Assembly: GCA_001972305.1 (NCBI GenBank)
Contig: BDDD01002892.1
Coordinates: forward strand, 157,965 to 221,964
Length of the DNA: 64,000 bases
Direction of reading: 5' to 3'
DNA from: Cephalotus follicularis
Taxonomy: Eukaryota; Streptophyta; Magnoliopsida; Oxalidales; Cephalotaceae
The position numbers and the translations under genes are program-made. Each line of letters begins with the position of its first letter. The first letter of the stretch is position 1. The notes beneath the pieces were generated by a model, which was not told the DNA's origin, did not search any database, and worked only from the letters and a program-made list of their open reading frames with translations. Shown piece after piece: positions 34,627 to 45,735 of the stretch.

Positions 34627-34849
34627 GTTAACCATCATTTCTAAACCATAAATATCTCGCAAGAGGAGTTCGCATTTATAATCAAAACCCAAAACATTAA
34701 TCCAAACCATAATACAAAATTATCCAAATTGAACAAGTACAAAATATCATCCTCTCCAACATGAGTAGGATTATCATAATACATAAATCAGCTTAAACAA
34801 CCTTCAAAAGCAGCTCCAAAAATAGCCTTAACCGCACTTGTCCGATTGT

Positions 34850-34910
34850 CTCCGTCAATCTGAAACAGTAGGGGGTTAGCCTTTGTCCTCACTCGGCTAA
34901 GTATAAATAC
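34850..34910 (-). other. conserved acceptor-like LTR block, minus strand
   Basis: On the minus strand it reads CTTAGCCGAGTGAGGACAAA, then GGCTAACCCCCTACTG and TTTCAGATTGACGG. It matches the blocks at 40414 and 59339 almost exactly although the surrounding LTR sequence differs. Confidence 0.7.
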
Positions 34911-35154
34911 ATTTTGGGGATCAAGTAATGAATGACATGAAATGAATGCATTCATGATGCAGTACAGTATATAAACATATCACAGTATATATATATCGCA
35001 GGATAGGCATATGTAAAATATATGCATGTTCACAGTACAGGTATAACCTCATAAGGCTACGTCAACACAAGCAGTAAAGATGTCCCCAAAGGAACCAGAC
35101 AAACCAATTTTTTTTCTCAGGTCGCTAAGGACCCATCAAGCACAAACCAGATCG

Positions 35155-35385
35155 ATGCGTACACACTATGATTAGCACCCGGTCACATTACACACATGTG
35201 ATTGGTGACCCAATTACATTACACACAGTGATTAGTAATCATTCATAAGGGAGTCTCAGCTATTTACACACCGTGATTTATAGTCACAAAGAGAAACCCT
35301 GTCTACCTTACACACGGTGATTAGTAGCAACACATGTGAAACCCCCGGTTACCTTACACACCATGATTAGTAACCTAAGGAATTC
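35155..35385. repeat. degenerate tandem repeat TTACACACxxTGATTAGTA
   Basis: About seven units of 28-40 bp carry TTACACAC(A/G)(G/C)TGATTAGTA with variable ends. It sits at the same relative place (just upstream of the acceptor-like block) as the 30-bp repeat of the 38793 element at 39971. Confidence 0.75.
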
Positions 35386-35701
35386 CCATCACAGTCCATT
35401 TCAAGTAAATTAATATGTATAAAGTACTTGACAATATTACATTTATTCAAAATGTAAAACAAGCCTTTTGTATAGCATTTAATCCTTTGAAAATACTTAT
35501 TTTCGTACACGTAATTCCATTCGTTTGAAATCGTTTGTAAATTTCCATCACGATCCATTTTCAAGTAAATTATTATGTATAAAATACTCGATAATATTAC
35601 ATTTATTCAAAATGTAAAACAGGTCTTTTGCACAACATTTAATCCTTTGAAAATACTTATTTTCATGTACATAATTTCAATCATTTGAAATCATTTGTAC
35701 A
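35383..35701. repeat. 160-bp tandem duplication
   Basis: Copies at about 35383-35542 and 35543-35701 both contain AATATTACATTTATTCAAAA and AATCCTTTGAAAATACTTAT. They differ at roughly one site in ten. Non-coding LTR sequence. Confidence 0.88.
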
Positions 35702-35904
35702 ATCCCTTTTGGAAAATATATATTTCCACACAATATCATATACATATTTCTCAAATCTAAATCATTTAAGAAATCATGCGGTATCGCAACAATGAAAATC
35801 ACAGCAGTATTAAATGCATCCATATGCTCAAACATGCCTAGGGTCGCTTCTAGAATAGTTCCAGAGCTAACGGGTCTAAAACGGGTCAAACCATACAAGT
35901 GAGG

Positions 35905-36185
35905 AGGAAAGACGTTGATGTCTTTCCTCAACGCGTCGATGTTCATTGCCCCAAAAGCGTCGAGGTTTATCTTCAAGGTCATTGCTTGCAACAGTACAAA
36001 TCGCGTCGACGTTTTTCTATAGGCGTCGATGCCTTCTAGTCAAAATCCTTGGGCATCGATGTCCATCACAACGCATCGACGTTTAAGGTAGGAACCTTAA
36101 CACGTCCTCGCATTATGAGCAATACTTAATGCAGAGTAACAAAAGGCATCGATGCCTTCCATAGACGTCGATGTCTAAGTGGTAC
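35905..36185. repeat. TCGA-core doublet array
   Basis: Doublets: GACGTTGATG (35915) with GCGTCGATG (35936); GCGTCGACG (36006) with GCGTCGATGCC (36026); GCATCGATG (36056) with GCATCGACG (36076); GCATCGATGCC (36149) with GACGTCGATG (36168). Within-doublet spacing 21, 20, 20 and 19 bp; gaps between doublets are longer and variable. Confidence 0.85.
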
Positions 36186-36369
36186 CAGGAGGTACCATTT
36201 CGTCCAAACTCCATGTCAAGGAAGAATCCATATTCCATCCACGCATGCACTTCCCAGATACACCACTTACGGGGTAACGCGCACAACAGGTTATTTATGT
36301 GTATAACCAATCATTAATCCATCAAAGTCCACAAGTCCAGAAGCAAACATTGCAGTTCTGCAAATGTTT

Positions 36370-36460
36370 GAAATAGACATCGACGCTTAACTAAGACGTC
36401 GACGTCTATTGCCTTATCGCATAAAGACATCGATGCTTATCGCAAAAGCATCGACGTTCA
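36370..36460. repeat. TCGA-core doublets
   Basis: GACATCGACGC (36380) with GACGTCGACGTC (36399), and GACATCGATGC (36430) with GCATCGACG (36451): spacing 19 and 21 bp. GTCCAGAACA follows at 36464, the anchor motif in the same strand sense as CCCAGAACAGTC elsewhere. Confidence 0.82.
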
Positions 36461-37197
36461 CGAGTCCAGAACACTGTCTCTTCCATACAACAACCAAACA
36501 GGGGCACAAAATCCAATTATACATGCAGTGTAATCATGGAGAATTTGACATGCATACATAATCCACTTAACCAGACGTTCATATCATCAAACAAACATCC
36601 AAACCAACCTCAAAACAGGCATGCAATTCATGCATTTTATTTATGGCAAGACATTAGTTTGAACTCAAAAGTGCACATATACTTCCCCTACCTCTGGTTT
36701 CAAGTTAGAAACCTCGAACATCCACCTCTTTGTGTTCCAAGAATTATCCATAGCAGCTCCAAGGTTGTCCCGTTGCTGCAAGCCTCCAGCTCCAAGTTTC
36801 CCAAAGCTCCACTGGTCCAACAATGGAGGAAGTGTGTATCTCTCCTCACTATTCCCCTTAACACTCAGGTGTTTAACCAGACAAGCAGGGAAGAGAGATC
36901 ATTTATGCTAGGGAACTCTCTCCCCTCTTCACTATTCCCGTTGCACGCATTTGCAGGTTCCATTTCCCCATTCCTTCTCTCCCCATTTTCTTCTTTCTTT
37001 TTGATCTTTTCCTCTTTGTTTTCTGCCTTTGCAGGTGAAGATGTGTGCCCTTTTGCATTCACAAAGTTGAGGACACGTTCTATTGCATGCCTGGTAACAT
37101 TCCATCATGCACAACACGTTGCATCCGGTGCCTGCAAAGGCCTTGGAATTCCCTTCCCTTGCACGTTATTCTGTCAATTCATAACGTGACTGATTTT

Positions 37198-37372
37198 CCT
37201 CTTAAAGACGTCGACATCTTCTATAGACGTCGATGTCTTTTCCTTCTTCGTACGAGGGCGTCGATGCCTTCGTCTACATCAACGTGCATGTTCATGCATT
37301 TACGTGCGCCCTTAACGCCCATAGGCGTCGATGTCTTTACAAAGACATCAACGCGTTTAGTCCAAAACTCCA
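37198..37372. repeat. TCGA-core array, promoter-side
   Basis: GACGTCGACATC and GACGTCGATGTC form a tight doublet at about 37208 and 37228; GCGTCGATGCC, CATCAACG, GCGTCGATGTC and GACATCAACGC follow. It lies 190-360 bp inside the LTR start on the minus strand. Confidence 0.8.
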
Positions 37373-37559
37373 TCGTTTTGTCTCTAATTGCACCTTTTAG
37401 AATTTCTTTAACATCTCCATCATTCCTTCTTCCAGAATCTAACCCTCTAAATTTTGGAAAGCATCGTTTAAGTCAAATTTTATGCCATTCTCTTTAACTC
37501 AATGATAATATTTCAATAAAATTGAAATATTACATCGTGCAAAAATCTCGGGCGTTACA

Positions 37560-37649
37560 GCAACGCACGCGTAGCGTGCGTTTTCCCTTCGGCTAAGGCG
37601 TACCAGTGAAGCCACAAAAGGAAAAATAAGACTTAATAACATTAAGTCA
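37560..37649 (-). repeat. copia 5' LTR, outer 90 bp
   Basis: It matches 23763-23852 (GCAACGCACG, GGCGTACCAGTGAAGCC, ending AAGTCA). It is the outer end of the LTR whose larger part is 27068-27880. The flank right of it, TTTTCCACCTTTT, resembles the pyrimidine tract right of the left LTR. Confidence 0.85.
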
Positions 37650-38792
37650 TTTTCCACCTTTTGTAATTTCTCTTTTAATATTATTTAAACAAAACAAAAT
37701 TTCTCTCTCGGTTTAAAAATATGTGCACCCCGCACAATGTATTTAACAACATACTCCCACTGTGGTTTCTCTTGATATACCAATTTGACAATACGGTATT
37801 CAATTTAAATTAATAAATAAACCACTAATGCCAAATTAATATACACTAGTTAAAACTAGATTTTCCGCCAAGCTAGCATGTGTGCAGCATGCGTCACTTT
37901 TCCAATAATCAGGTGGGACCCGAAAGCCCAGTTTGAATCCGGTACGACTATAAATTTCTCAGAACATCCCATGAGTTCTGGTACGACTATCCCAATAGTC
38001 CCTGACTATTAAAATAGCCCCTGTGTGAATACCATCACCGCTCGGATCCATAGAATAAACTACATCTATAAGTTGACATCCAGTAAACCAGTACTTTATC
38101 CAGTCATCGGCATATGTGTCATGTATCCTACGTCATACTTGGCTCCGACCGCGACCTAGGGTTCGGAATAATGTCACCCCTAGGTAATGTCGCGATAACT
38201 ATAAATTCATGTACGCATTGAGACTTTCGGCAAACATCCCTGGAAACCCCGTTTCCAATCTGCCTATACCGTTCATACGGGTGTCACGATCCCTTATTGC
38301 GAACTCGCCCATACATCTCAATGAAGCTCCCACAAGGCCCAAAGACAACCTTTTTGCCAGCATGTGGCTAGTTTTGGGGAAGGCAGAAGTCAAAGCCAAG
38401 CAGTTACAACACAATGCATGCCTGTCGCTCATGTCTAACGATACAACGTAGCTCCACGAATGGTCTACTAGTCACCATAGACTATACACTACCGAGACTA
38501 TAGGAATCCTATTGACATAGGTATGACTTTAGAAATAGGTTTCCTATGGTGGGTCTGTTCAATCTCATGCTCCTTACCACGAACCCCTCATTATGCTTTA
38601 GGATAAATCCAAATGGTATTGAGATAGTCCATCCTCCACTAAACCCGGGAGCAAGCATAATATGGCAAGTCTTTACGGTTCAACAATTGCCCTAAGAAAG
38701 TGAACCTATGACTTAGAACGTTTTGTCAGAAGGGAGTAAGGATCTCATTCTCATAACCTCTCAAGCATGAGATCCAACCCCTCGAATGACAG
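37650..38792. other. copia-like non-coding spacer
   Basis: No protein domain in any frame. The phrases CATACTCCCACTG and repeated GGTACGACTAT resemble non-coding parts of copia elements, and it begins with a PPT-complement-like pyrimidine tract. It is continuous with 46697-47327 once the 38793 element is removed. Confidence 0.45.
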
Positions 38793-38959
38793 TGTAACAC
38801 CCGGTATTTTCCTAATTGTAATATTTTGTTTTGAAGTGTAATCCTGAACTTGATTTAATGAGAATGTTGAGTTTTGAACTCAAAAGATGCTTGCAAACCC
38901 TACTTATGACCTTGGAAATGGAATGTATGTCAAATGCTTGAAACGGCGCTATTCTGGGG

Positions 38960-39107
38960 AAAAGACATCGACGTCTTTGGAAAAGACGTCGACGCCTTTG
39001 GGGGTAAGGTACACGTGAATGAACGTCGACATGGAGAGAAGGCATCGACACCTTCTTACCAAAAAGAGAAAAGACATCGACGTCTAAGGAAAGACGTCGA
39101 CGCCTTT
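38960..39107. repeat. TCGA-core doublet array
   Basis: Cores start at 38968 and 38989, 39026 and 39045, 39077 and 39097. Spacing within doublets is 21, 19 and 20 bp; between doublets 37 and 32 bp. First members are CATCGACGTC-like, second members CGTCGACGCC-like. CTATTCTGGGG (CTGTTCTGGGG in the 3' LTR) stands just upstream, the anchor motif in inverse orientation. Confidence 0.9.
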
Positions 39108-39403
39108 GTAAGAATGGCCATCACGTTCTTCGTCGGCAGAGTAACATGCAAGGAGGATTGTTTAAAGGCTTTACCTAATGCCTTTTCAAGTGCGTTTTGA
39201 CGTGTTGAGCGTGCTGGTGTACTGACCAGGAGCACTAAAACCTACCCTCACATGGAACATGCAAGGGATTACCACCCTCACATGCAAACTGCATAAGAAA
39301 GAAAGAAGAAGACAAAGAGAAATGTAGAAAACCTGGAAAGTGGGAGAGATCTCGGGGCTGACCTGTTAATGACAGAAGAAGGGTGTTAGGTGGGAGAAAT
39401 CTG

Positions 39404-39410
39404 TATAAGA
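39404..39410 (+). promoter_or_regulatory. candidate TATA box of the 38793 LTR
   Basis: TATAAGA lies before CCTCCCCACTTATCTCTCTC. The same place reads GCATAAGA in the 3' LTR (44473), GCATAAGG in the solo LTR (49257) and GCATAAAAC in the 59768 LTR (60292). Only positional evidence. Confidence 0.45.
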
Positions 39411-39970
39411 AATGATCCTCCCCACTTATCTCTCTCGTTGTATACACCAGAAGAAAGAGAGGGAATAAAATTGTGTGTGTGTGTGTGTGCCATTGTTGAG
39501 CTTGGAGCTTGGAGCTTGGACCTGGGAACCACTAGTGCAGCTACAGGACGGACCTAGAGAGGCTGCTGTGACCTGTTTGGATACTAAAAGAGGTGGACTT
39601 TCTGGTTCCTAACTTGGAACATTAAGGTAGGAGAAAGTGATGGGATTTATATATGCATTTTCAGTTCTAAGTTAATGAATAGCATGGTGAATTGCATGTT
39701 AATGATTGGATTGAGATTCTGGACTTGTTGTAGTGTTACTGTGATATACTGAGTTGATCATGCTTGTAAGTTTACATGAATACGTGAATCTGTTGTGTAA
39801 AGGATTGATTTGGAAATGACTCGGTATGTTAGTATGTTAAAACTGACGTTCTGGGTTGTAAAGACATCGACGCTTATGTAAAAGACGTCGATGCCTTCCT
39901 GTGAATGTGTGAAAGACAGATCAAGTAATTATATGTAATTGCTTGACTTGTACTGTGAAATGCTTGTGCT

Positions 39971-40122
39971 TGTTGATTATTAGCCATCGTGTTAATAACC
40001 TGTTGATTATTAGCCATCGTGTTAATAACCTGTTGATTATTAGCCATCGTGCTAATAACCTGTTGATTACTTAGCCACTGTGCTAGTAACCTGCTGTTGG
40101 TTTAGTCGCCATGCTAAACAAC
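39971..40122. repeat. 30-bp tandem repeat, five units
   Basis: Units of TGTTGATTATTAGCCATCGT plus G(T/C)TAATAACC begin at 39971, 40001, 40031 and 40061, with a decayed fifth at 40092. The 3' LTR has the same at 45841-45992. Units abut with no spacers. Confidence 0.92.
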
Positions 40123-40413
40123 TTACTGGGACTTGCTCCAAAACCGTTTGGGATGGAGTAAGAGTGCTTGACGTTGGGGCCAGGAGGTGGCGACGGTCAT
40201 GACGACTGGTTTGTCTGGTTCCTTTTGGGAATATGTTTACTGCCTGTGTTGATATAACTTATGAGTTATACTTGTACTGTGAGCATGCATATATTTTTAT
40301 ATGTACATACGGAGGTATTTTTACTATGAAAATTACATGTCATGGCTCATCGTTATGCATTCATTCATGATACTCATTACCATATTACTCGAACTGTATT
40401 TATGGATTTGTTC

Positions 40414-40460
40414 ACTTAGCCGAGTAAGGACAAAGGCTAACCCCTACTGTAACAGATTGA
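40414..40460 (+). other. conserved acceptor-like LTR block
   Basis: CTTAGCCGAGTAAGGACAAA, GGCTAACCCCTACTG and TAACAGATTGATGG. The acceptor-like AG is at 40454-40455. The putative intron from the donor at 39627 would be about 830 bp and would remove the second array and the 30-bp repeats. Confidence 0.6.
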
Positions 40461-40829
40461 TGGAGTGGTCTTGACATGGAGCATGCACGGAGATTTAAAG
40501 AGAAGACTTGTTATTTCTCTTATTTATGTATTTGGGTTATTGAACATTGATCATGTTACTTGGATTTTGTAACAAATAGTATTTTGTTATCTCGTACTGA
40601 TGTATTATTTCACGCTCCGTTTTGGGCGATCAACAGTTATATTTGGATTATCGGGCATCACGTAGTATGGGATGCGTGATGTGTTTTTATTTTCGGCTCG
40701 TTTATGCTGTTGCTTCCGCTATCGAAGGTTTTAAATTATTGGTAATTTGCATGAGCTGGATTATCTTGTGTTGATTGCTTTACCACTTATATGTTGTCTA
40801 TTAAGTTGGAAAACGGGGTGTGACAAACG

Positions 40830-40841
40830 TGGTATCAGAGC
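40830..40841 (+). other. primer-binding site (initiator tRNA-Met)
   Basis: TGGTATCAGAGC four bases after the LTR end. It would prime minus-strand DNA synthesis. Confidence 0.92.
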
Positions 40842-40939
40842 ATATATCCATTATATGCTTAGCTTGGATAAGTTGCTTGGCAATCAATAAATTGTTTTCC
40901 TAAAGTCGTGACTAACCATCGTCCTTCTTATAGGAACAA

Positions 40940-43816
40940 ATGGACCGAAGAAGAACGCGTGGTAGGGATAGGGCCGCTGGAGCCAATGCCCCTGAAGGAG
41001 TGAATGTTCCTCAAGATAATAGAGATCCAATGACCCGGATTGCTGACTATTTCCAGCAACAGATGGCCTTTAATATGGCCAATGCGGAGGAGATGCGCCA
41101 TCACTACGCACAAGCCCGACCGCAACACAGAGCTCCCGATCATTGCCAGGGAGAGGATGGTAGTCAATTCGGAAGGGACATCGAGAGATTCATGAGACAA
41201 AACCCACCTAGTTTCCGGGGAGAGCTTGACGCCACAATTGCTGAAAGATGGCTTCAAGATTTAGAGAAGATTTTTGCAGTGATGGACTGCACCGATGCTC
41301 AGAAGCTGAAATTTGCCGTGTACCGTCTATGGGGAGAGGCCACTCACTGGTGGGAGATGGTCAAAGCAAAGTGGGAGTCAGCTGGACTTGACGCCACATG
41401 GGAGAGGTTCCAGACAGAGTTCCTCGATTCCTATGTACCTCGGATGGAGCAAGAACGGAGGGAGAGTGAGCTTCTGGAGTTACGGTAGGGGGAGATGTCT
41501 GTGGCCGAATACCAGGCCAGATTCATGGAGCTATCCAGACACTCACCATATCTGGTAGCTGATGATGCAAAGAAGATAAGGAGGTTTTTGAAGGGTTTAC
41601 GACCGGACCTTCGGTCGATGATTAGGGCTATGGAGCTGGGTACCTTTTCAGAGGTCGCACAGAAGGCGAGACTGCTAGAGAGCATATCTGGTGAGGACCG
41701 AGCAGAGAGGGCTCGGGTGCAACAAACTAAACAGAACCCGACAAGACCAGCTTCTTCAAAATGGCAAGGTAGTGGTTCTCCGAGTAAGTCATCGAAGAAC
41801 AGATTTGGGCAGACTGCCACACTGAGGACTCCTAGTCAGGGGAGTAATGCGGGGACCGGAGCCTGTTATCACTGTGGTCGGAAGGGCCACTTGTAGAAGG
41901 ATTGTTGGAGGATGAATGGGCTATGTTTGAGGTGTGGAGCATTTGGCCATTCGGTGAGAGACTGCCCGAAGGGTTCAGCTACAGCACCTACTGGGCCGGG
42001 GAGCAGCAGTGGTGCGCTTAAACCGTACGAGGAAAACTACCCGACCCATGACCTTGAGCTTGCAGCTATTATCTTTGCCCTTCAGAAGTGGAGACACTAT
42101 CTTTACGGGGTGCAGTTTGAGATCTTCACCGATCATAAAAGTTTGAGATACCTGTTCTGCCAGGACACGCTAAACATGAGACAGCGCAGATGGGTAGAAT
42201 TCTTTAATGATTATGACTGTAGTATCTAGTACCACCCGGGGAAAGCGAAGGTAGTCGCTGATTCCTTGAGCCGCAAGGCTATGCTTGCTAGTACGATGGT
42301 GTCACAATGGAAGATGCTGGAAGACTTCCAGGAATGGTACCCGTTTAATCAGTCACCAGGAATCATTCTAGCAGAGATACGGATAGAACCAGTGTTACTA
42401 CATCGCATCAAAGAGGCACAACCGCATGATCCTGAGTTACAGAGAATTCGAGAGAATCTGGATTCGAAGTCTGATTTTAAAGTACACGAAGACGGTATTA
42501 TGAGATATCGGGGACGTGTATGTCTTCCGAATGAGTCTAGAGTGAAGGATGTGCTACTCCGCGGGGCTCATAAATCTATGTACAGCATTCATCCAGGTAG
42601 CACGAAGATGTATCAAGACATGAAGAAGTGTTATTGGTGGCCCGGCATGAAGCGGGAGATAGAAGAGAATGTGGCGAAGTGTTGGACTTGCCAGATAGTT
42701 AAGGCCGAGCACCAGAGACCGGCAGGTTTGCTACAACCTTTGCCAATTCCAGAGTGGAAGTGGGAACATGTTACGATGGATTTTGTTTCGGGTTTTTCTT
42801 TGACTCGGAACCATCGTAATGCTGTGTGGGTTGTCGTGGATAGACTCACCAAATCAGCGCACTTTCTGCCGACACATGTCACAGATTCTGCGAGCAAGCT
42901 GGCTCGGTTGTATGTGAAGGAGATAGTGAGGCTACACGGGGTTCCAGTCAGCATCGTATGTGATAGGGACGCTATCTTCACTTCCAACTTCTGGAAGACA
43001 TTTCAGTCAGCTTTCGGGACGAAGCTGAACTTGAGTACTGCTTTCCACCGTCAGACAGACGGACAGTCGGAGCGTACCATCCAAACCTTGGAGGATATGC
43101 TTCGGGCTTGTGTGATTGATTTTGCTGGTACCTGGGAGGATCATATTCCTCTGATAGAGTTTTCTTACAATAACAGCTATCACTCCAGTATTGGTATGGC
43201 TCCATACGAAGCACTGTATGGAAGAAAGTGTAGGTCGCCTATCTGTTGGGACGAGGTTGGGGATCGACCGTTGCTTGGGTCGGATTTGGTAGAGGAGACT
43301 TTGAAGAAAGTCAAGTTCATCAAAGAGAAGTTGCTAGTAGCGCAAAGTCGGCAGAAGAGCTATGTCGACAATGTGAAAAGGAGACGTCTGATCTTTAACG
43401 TGGGTGATCACGTGTTCTTGAAAGTATCACCATGGAAGGGCGTGCAACGGTTTGGAAAGAAGGGCAAATTAGCTCCACGCTACATTGGTCCTTTTGAGAT
43501 TTTGGAGAGAGTCGGGGAGGTAGCCAATCAGCTTGCTTTACCTCCTGCACTTTCAAACGTGCACGTCGTCTTCCACATATCTATGTTAAGGAGATATATC
43601 CTGGACCCGACACATGTCCTGGATTATGATACTGTTCATGTACAGGATGATCTATCTTGTGAGGAGTTACCTGTGCGGATTCTCAATCGGAAGACGCAGA
43701 CTTTGAGGAACCGAACCATCTCCATGGTCAAGGTTCAATGGCAGTTTCACAAACCTGATGAGGCAACTTGGGAGCGTGAGGAGGACATCCAAGAACGCTA
43801 CCCGCACTTGTTCTAG
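40940..43816 (+). pseudogene. gag fused in frame to RNase H-integrase-chromodomain
   Basis: Gag begins at ATG 40940 (MDRRRTRGRDRAAGAN). Capsid motifs: FMRQNPPSFRG near 41192, AERWLQDLEKIF near 41243, WWEMVKAKW near 41350. Two CCHC knuckles (CYHCGRKGHL and [14 protein letters not shown]) at 41862-41965. At 42018 gag joins RNase H ([18 protein letters not shown]). Integrase from 42266: zinc region (HKSMYSIHPGS...CWTCQ), core with [15 protein letters not shown] and DGQSERTIQ, then the chromodomain near 43700-43816 ending ERYPHLF. Stops TAG at 41486, 41894 and 42227; each is CAG in sibling copies. The 516-residue integrase frame (42266-43816) is open. No protease, no RT. Confidence 0.93.
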
Positions 43817-43849
43817 ATTGATTTTAAATTTTGAGGACGAAATTTCTTG

Positions 43850-43862
43850 AAGGAGGGGTGGA
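43850..43862 (+). other. polypurine tract of the 38793 element
   Basis: AAGGAGGGGTGGA immediately before TGTAACACCC. The same tract precedes the LTR at 56906. Confidence 0.88.
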
Positions 43863-44029
43863 TGTAACACCCGGTATTTTCCTAATTGTAATATTTTGTT
43901 TTGAAGTGTTTTCTTGAACTTGATTTAATGAGAATGTTGAGTTTTGAACTCAAAAGATGCTTGCAAACCCTACTTATGACCTTGGAAATGGAATGTATGT
44001 CAAAAGCTTGAAACGGCGCTGTTCTGGGG

Positions 44030-44177
44030 AAAAGACATCGACGTCTTTGGAAAAGACGTCGACGCCTTTTGGGGTAAGGTACACGTGAATGAACGTCGAC
44101 ATGGAGAGAAGGCATCGACACCTTCTTACCAAAAAGAGAAAAGACATCGATGTCTAAGGAAAGACGTCTACGCCTTT
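44030..44177. repeat. TCGA-core doublet array (3' LTR copy)
   Basis: Same layout as 38960-39107. One core is changed to GACGTCTACGCC (44163) and another to GACATCGATGTC, a perfect palindrome (44145). Confidence 0.88.
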
Positions 44178-44931
44178 GTAAGAATGGCCATCACGTTCTT
44201 CGTCGGCAGAGTAACATGCAAGGAGGATTGTTTAAAGGCTTTACCTAATGCCTTTTCAAGTGCGTTTTGACGTGTTGAGCGTGCTGGTGTACTGACCAGG
44301 AGCACTAAAACCTACCCTCACATGGAACATGCAAGGGATTACCACCCTCACATGCAACCTGCATAAGAAAGAAAGAAGAAGACAAAGAGAAATGCAGAAA
44401 ACCTAGAAAGTGGGAGAGATCTCGGGGCTGACCTGTTAATGACAGAAGAAGGGTGTTAGGTGGGAGAAATCTGCATAAGAAACGACCCTCCCCACTTATC
44501 TCTCTCGTTGTATAACACCAGAAGAAAGAGAGGGAATAAAACCGTGTGTGTGTGTGTGTGCCATTGTTGAGCTTGGAGCTTGGAGCTTGGACCTGGGAAC
44601 CACTAGTGCAGCTACGGGACGGACCTAGAGAGGCTGCTGTGACCTGTTTGGATACTAAAAGAGGTGGAATTTCTGGTTCCTAACTTGGAACATTAAGGTA
44701 GGGGAAAGTGATGGGATTTATATATGCATTTTCAGTTCTAAGTTAATGAATAGCATGGTGAATTGCATGTTAATGATTGGATTGAGATTCTGGACTTGTT
44801 GTAGTGTTACTGTGATATACTGAGTTGATCATGCTTGTAAGTTTACATGAATACGTGAATCTGTTGTGTAAAGGATTGATTTGGAAATGACTAGGTATGT
44901 TAAAATGGTGGTACTGACGTTCTGGGTTGTA

Positions 44932-45022
44932 AAGACATCGACGCTTATATAAAAGAAGTCGATGCCTTCATGTGAATGTGTGAAAGACATCGATGTCTTT
45001 TAATTGACATCGATGCCTTTTC
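44932..45022. repeat. TCGA-core doublets, downstream array
   Basis: GACATCGACGC and AAGTCGATGCC, then GACATCGATGTC and GACATCGATGCC. A further doublet, GACATCGACGCC with GACATCGAAGCC, lies at 45240-45272. In the 5' LTR only the first doublet survives, because of the gap. Confidence 0.82.
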
Positions 45023-45458
45023 TGGGGAATTCGTTGAACCGTGATATTTGTTTCAGATGGCCATTTAGCCACTTGGGAATCACCTATTTGATTTCAATTT
45101 GATGTTCTGGTTATGTTCCATTTAACCAGTAGCATACCTTACACGTTTATAGAGTGGGATTCGTTTATATGAGGGATTAAAAGGTTGGATTCTACCCTCT
45201 AGAATCAAGACTCGCGAGCTAATGCTCTCTGGTTTGAAAAAGACATCGACGCCTTAAGGAATGACATCGAAGCCTTTTCCCCTGATCAGTAGAATTTCAC
45301 TTGAATGGAACCTGTTAGACCCGAAATGACCCTAGAAACGATCTTAGATGCATTCTGAGCATAGGATTGCATTATTAATGTGATATACATTATGGTGGAT
45401 TCCAAAGAGTGATAACCATTTTGAAAGGCTTGCATGATTGAATAATCATTTTGTACGA

Positions 45459-45735
45459 AAATGTATAATTGTCATTACATGAATTTATATATTTTCGAAA
45501 TGACTGGGGAAGTATTTCCAATGGCTGAGAAATGTTTTAAAAGGGTTTTGCAAAAATGTATAATTGGATATGTTTTCGAAATGATTGGGGAAGTGTTCCC
45601 AATGACAGAGAAATGTTTTAAAGGTTTGATTTTGAAACCAAATGAAATTGCGAAAATGTATAAATTATGAATACATATGTTTTCAAAATGATTGGGGAAG
45701 TATTTCCAAAGACAGAGAAATGTATTGTTTTAAGT
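45459..45735. repeat. 95-bp tandem repeat, three units
   Basis: Units start AAAATGTATAA at about 45458, 45554 and 45655 and share GAAATGAYTGGGGAAGT and CAGAGAAATGTTTTAAA. The 5' LTR lacks all three. An open frame runs through two units but has no domain. Confidence 0.85.

Larger units (their letters stand above)
34627..37559 (-). repeat. LTR fragment of a chromovirus, minus strand
   Basis: Its right edge reads GGGCGTTACA, so on the minus strand it starts TGTAACGCCCGAG. Minus-strand order: array (37198-37372), GAGGTAGGGGAAG donor-like site (about 36700), arrays (36370-36460, 35905-36185), tandem repeats, acceptor-like block (34910-34850). Its terminal end is missing, cut by the Athila-like element at 34626. 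A right-hand GCAAC (37560-37564) would be its target duplication, but the left copy was lost. The 217-residue plus-strand frame at 36536-37189 has no domain and is not called a gene. Confidence 0.82.
22884..37649 (-). mobile_element. degraded Ty1/copia element, minus strand, with nested insertions in its 5' LTR
   Basis: Left LTR 22884-23852, body 23853-27067, primer site at 27054-27065, right LTR 27068-27880 continuing at 37560-37649. The right LTR is split by a minus-strand LTR (34627-37559) and an Athila-like element (27881-34626); 66 bp of the LTR (equivalent to 23697-23762) were lost at the junction. The five bases left of it (GAGCC) do not recur right of 37649, where a pyrimidine tract follows instead, so the right end may belong to a second, LTR-sharing copy. 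Confidence 0.72.
38793..40825 (+). repeat. 5' LTR (2.03 kb) with an 0.8-kb internal gap
   Basis: It runs TGTAACACCCGG to GGGTGTGACA. Modules: array (38960-39107), TATA-like TATAAGA (39404-39410), CTCTCTCG leader with a GT microsatellite (39474-39490), AAGGTAGGA donor-like site (39624-39632), short array (39861-39893), 30-bp repeats (39971-40122), acceptor-like block (40414-40460). Compared with the 3' LTR it lacks the stretch equivalent to about 44990-45790, joined at GAAAGACA/GATCAAG. Confidence 0.92.

Noticed and set aside
36536..37189. 217-residue plus-strand open frame
   Set aside because: It lies antisense in the leader of a minus-strand LTR, has no recognisable domain and a low-complexity Ser/Phe/Leu composition from a GA/CT-rich stretch.
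39971..40122. Regular 30-bp repeats resembling a CRISPR array
   Set aside because: Units abut with no spacers, the sequence is plant LTR, and there are no cas genes.
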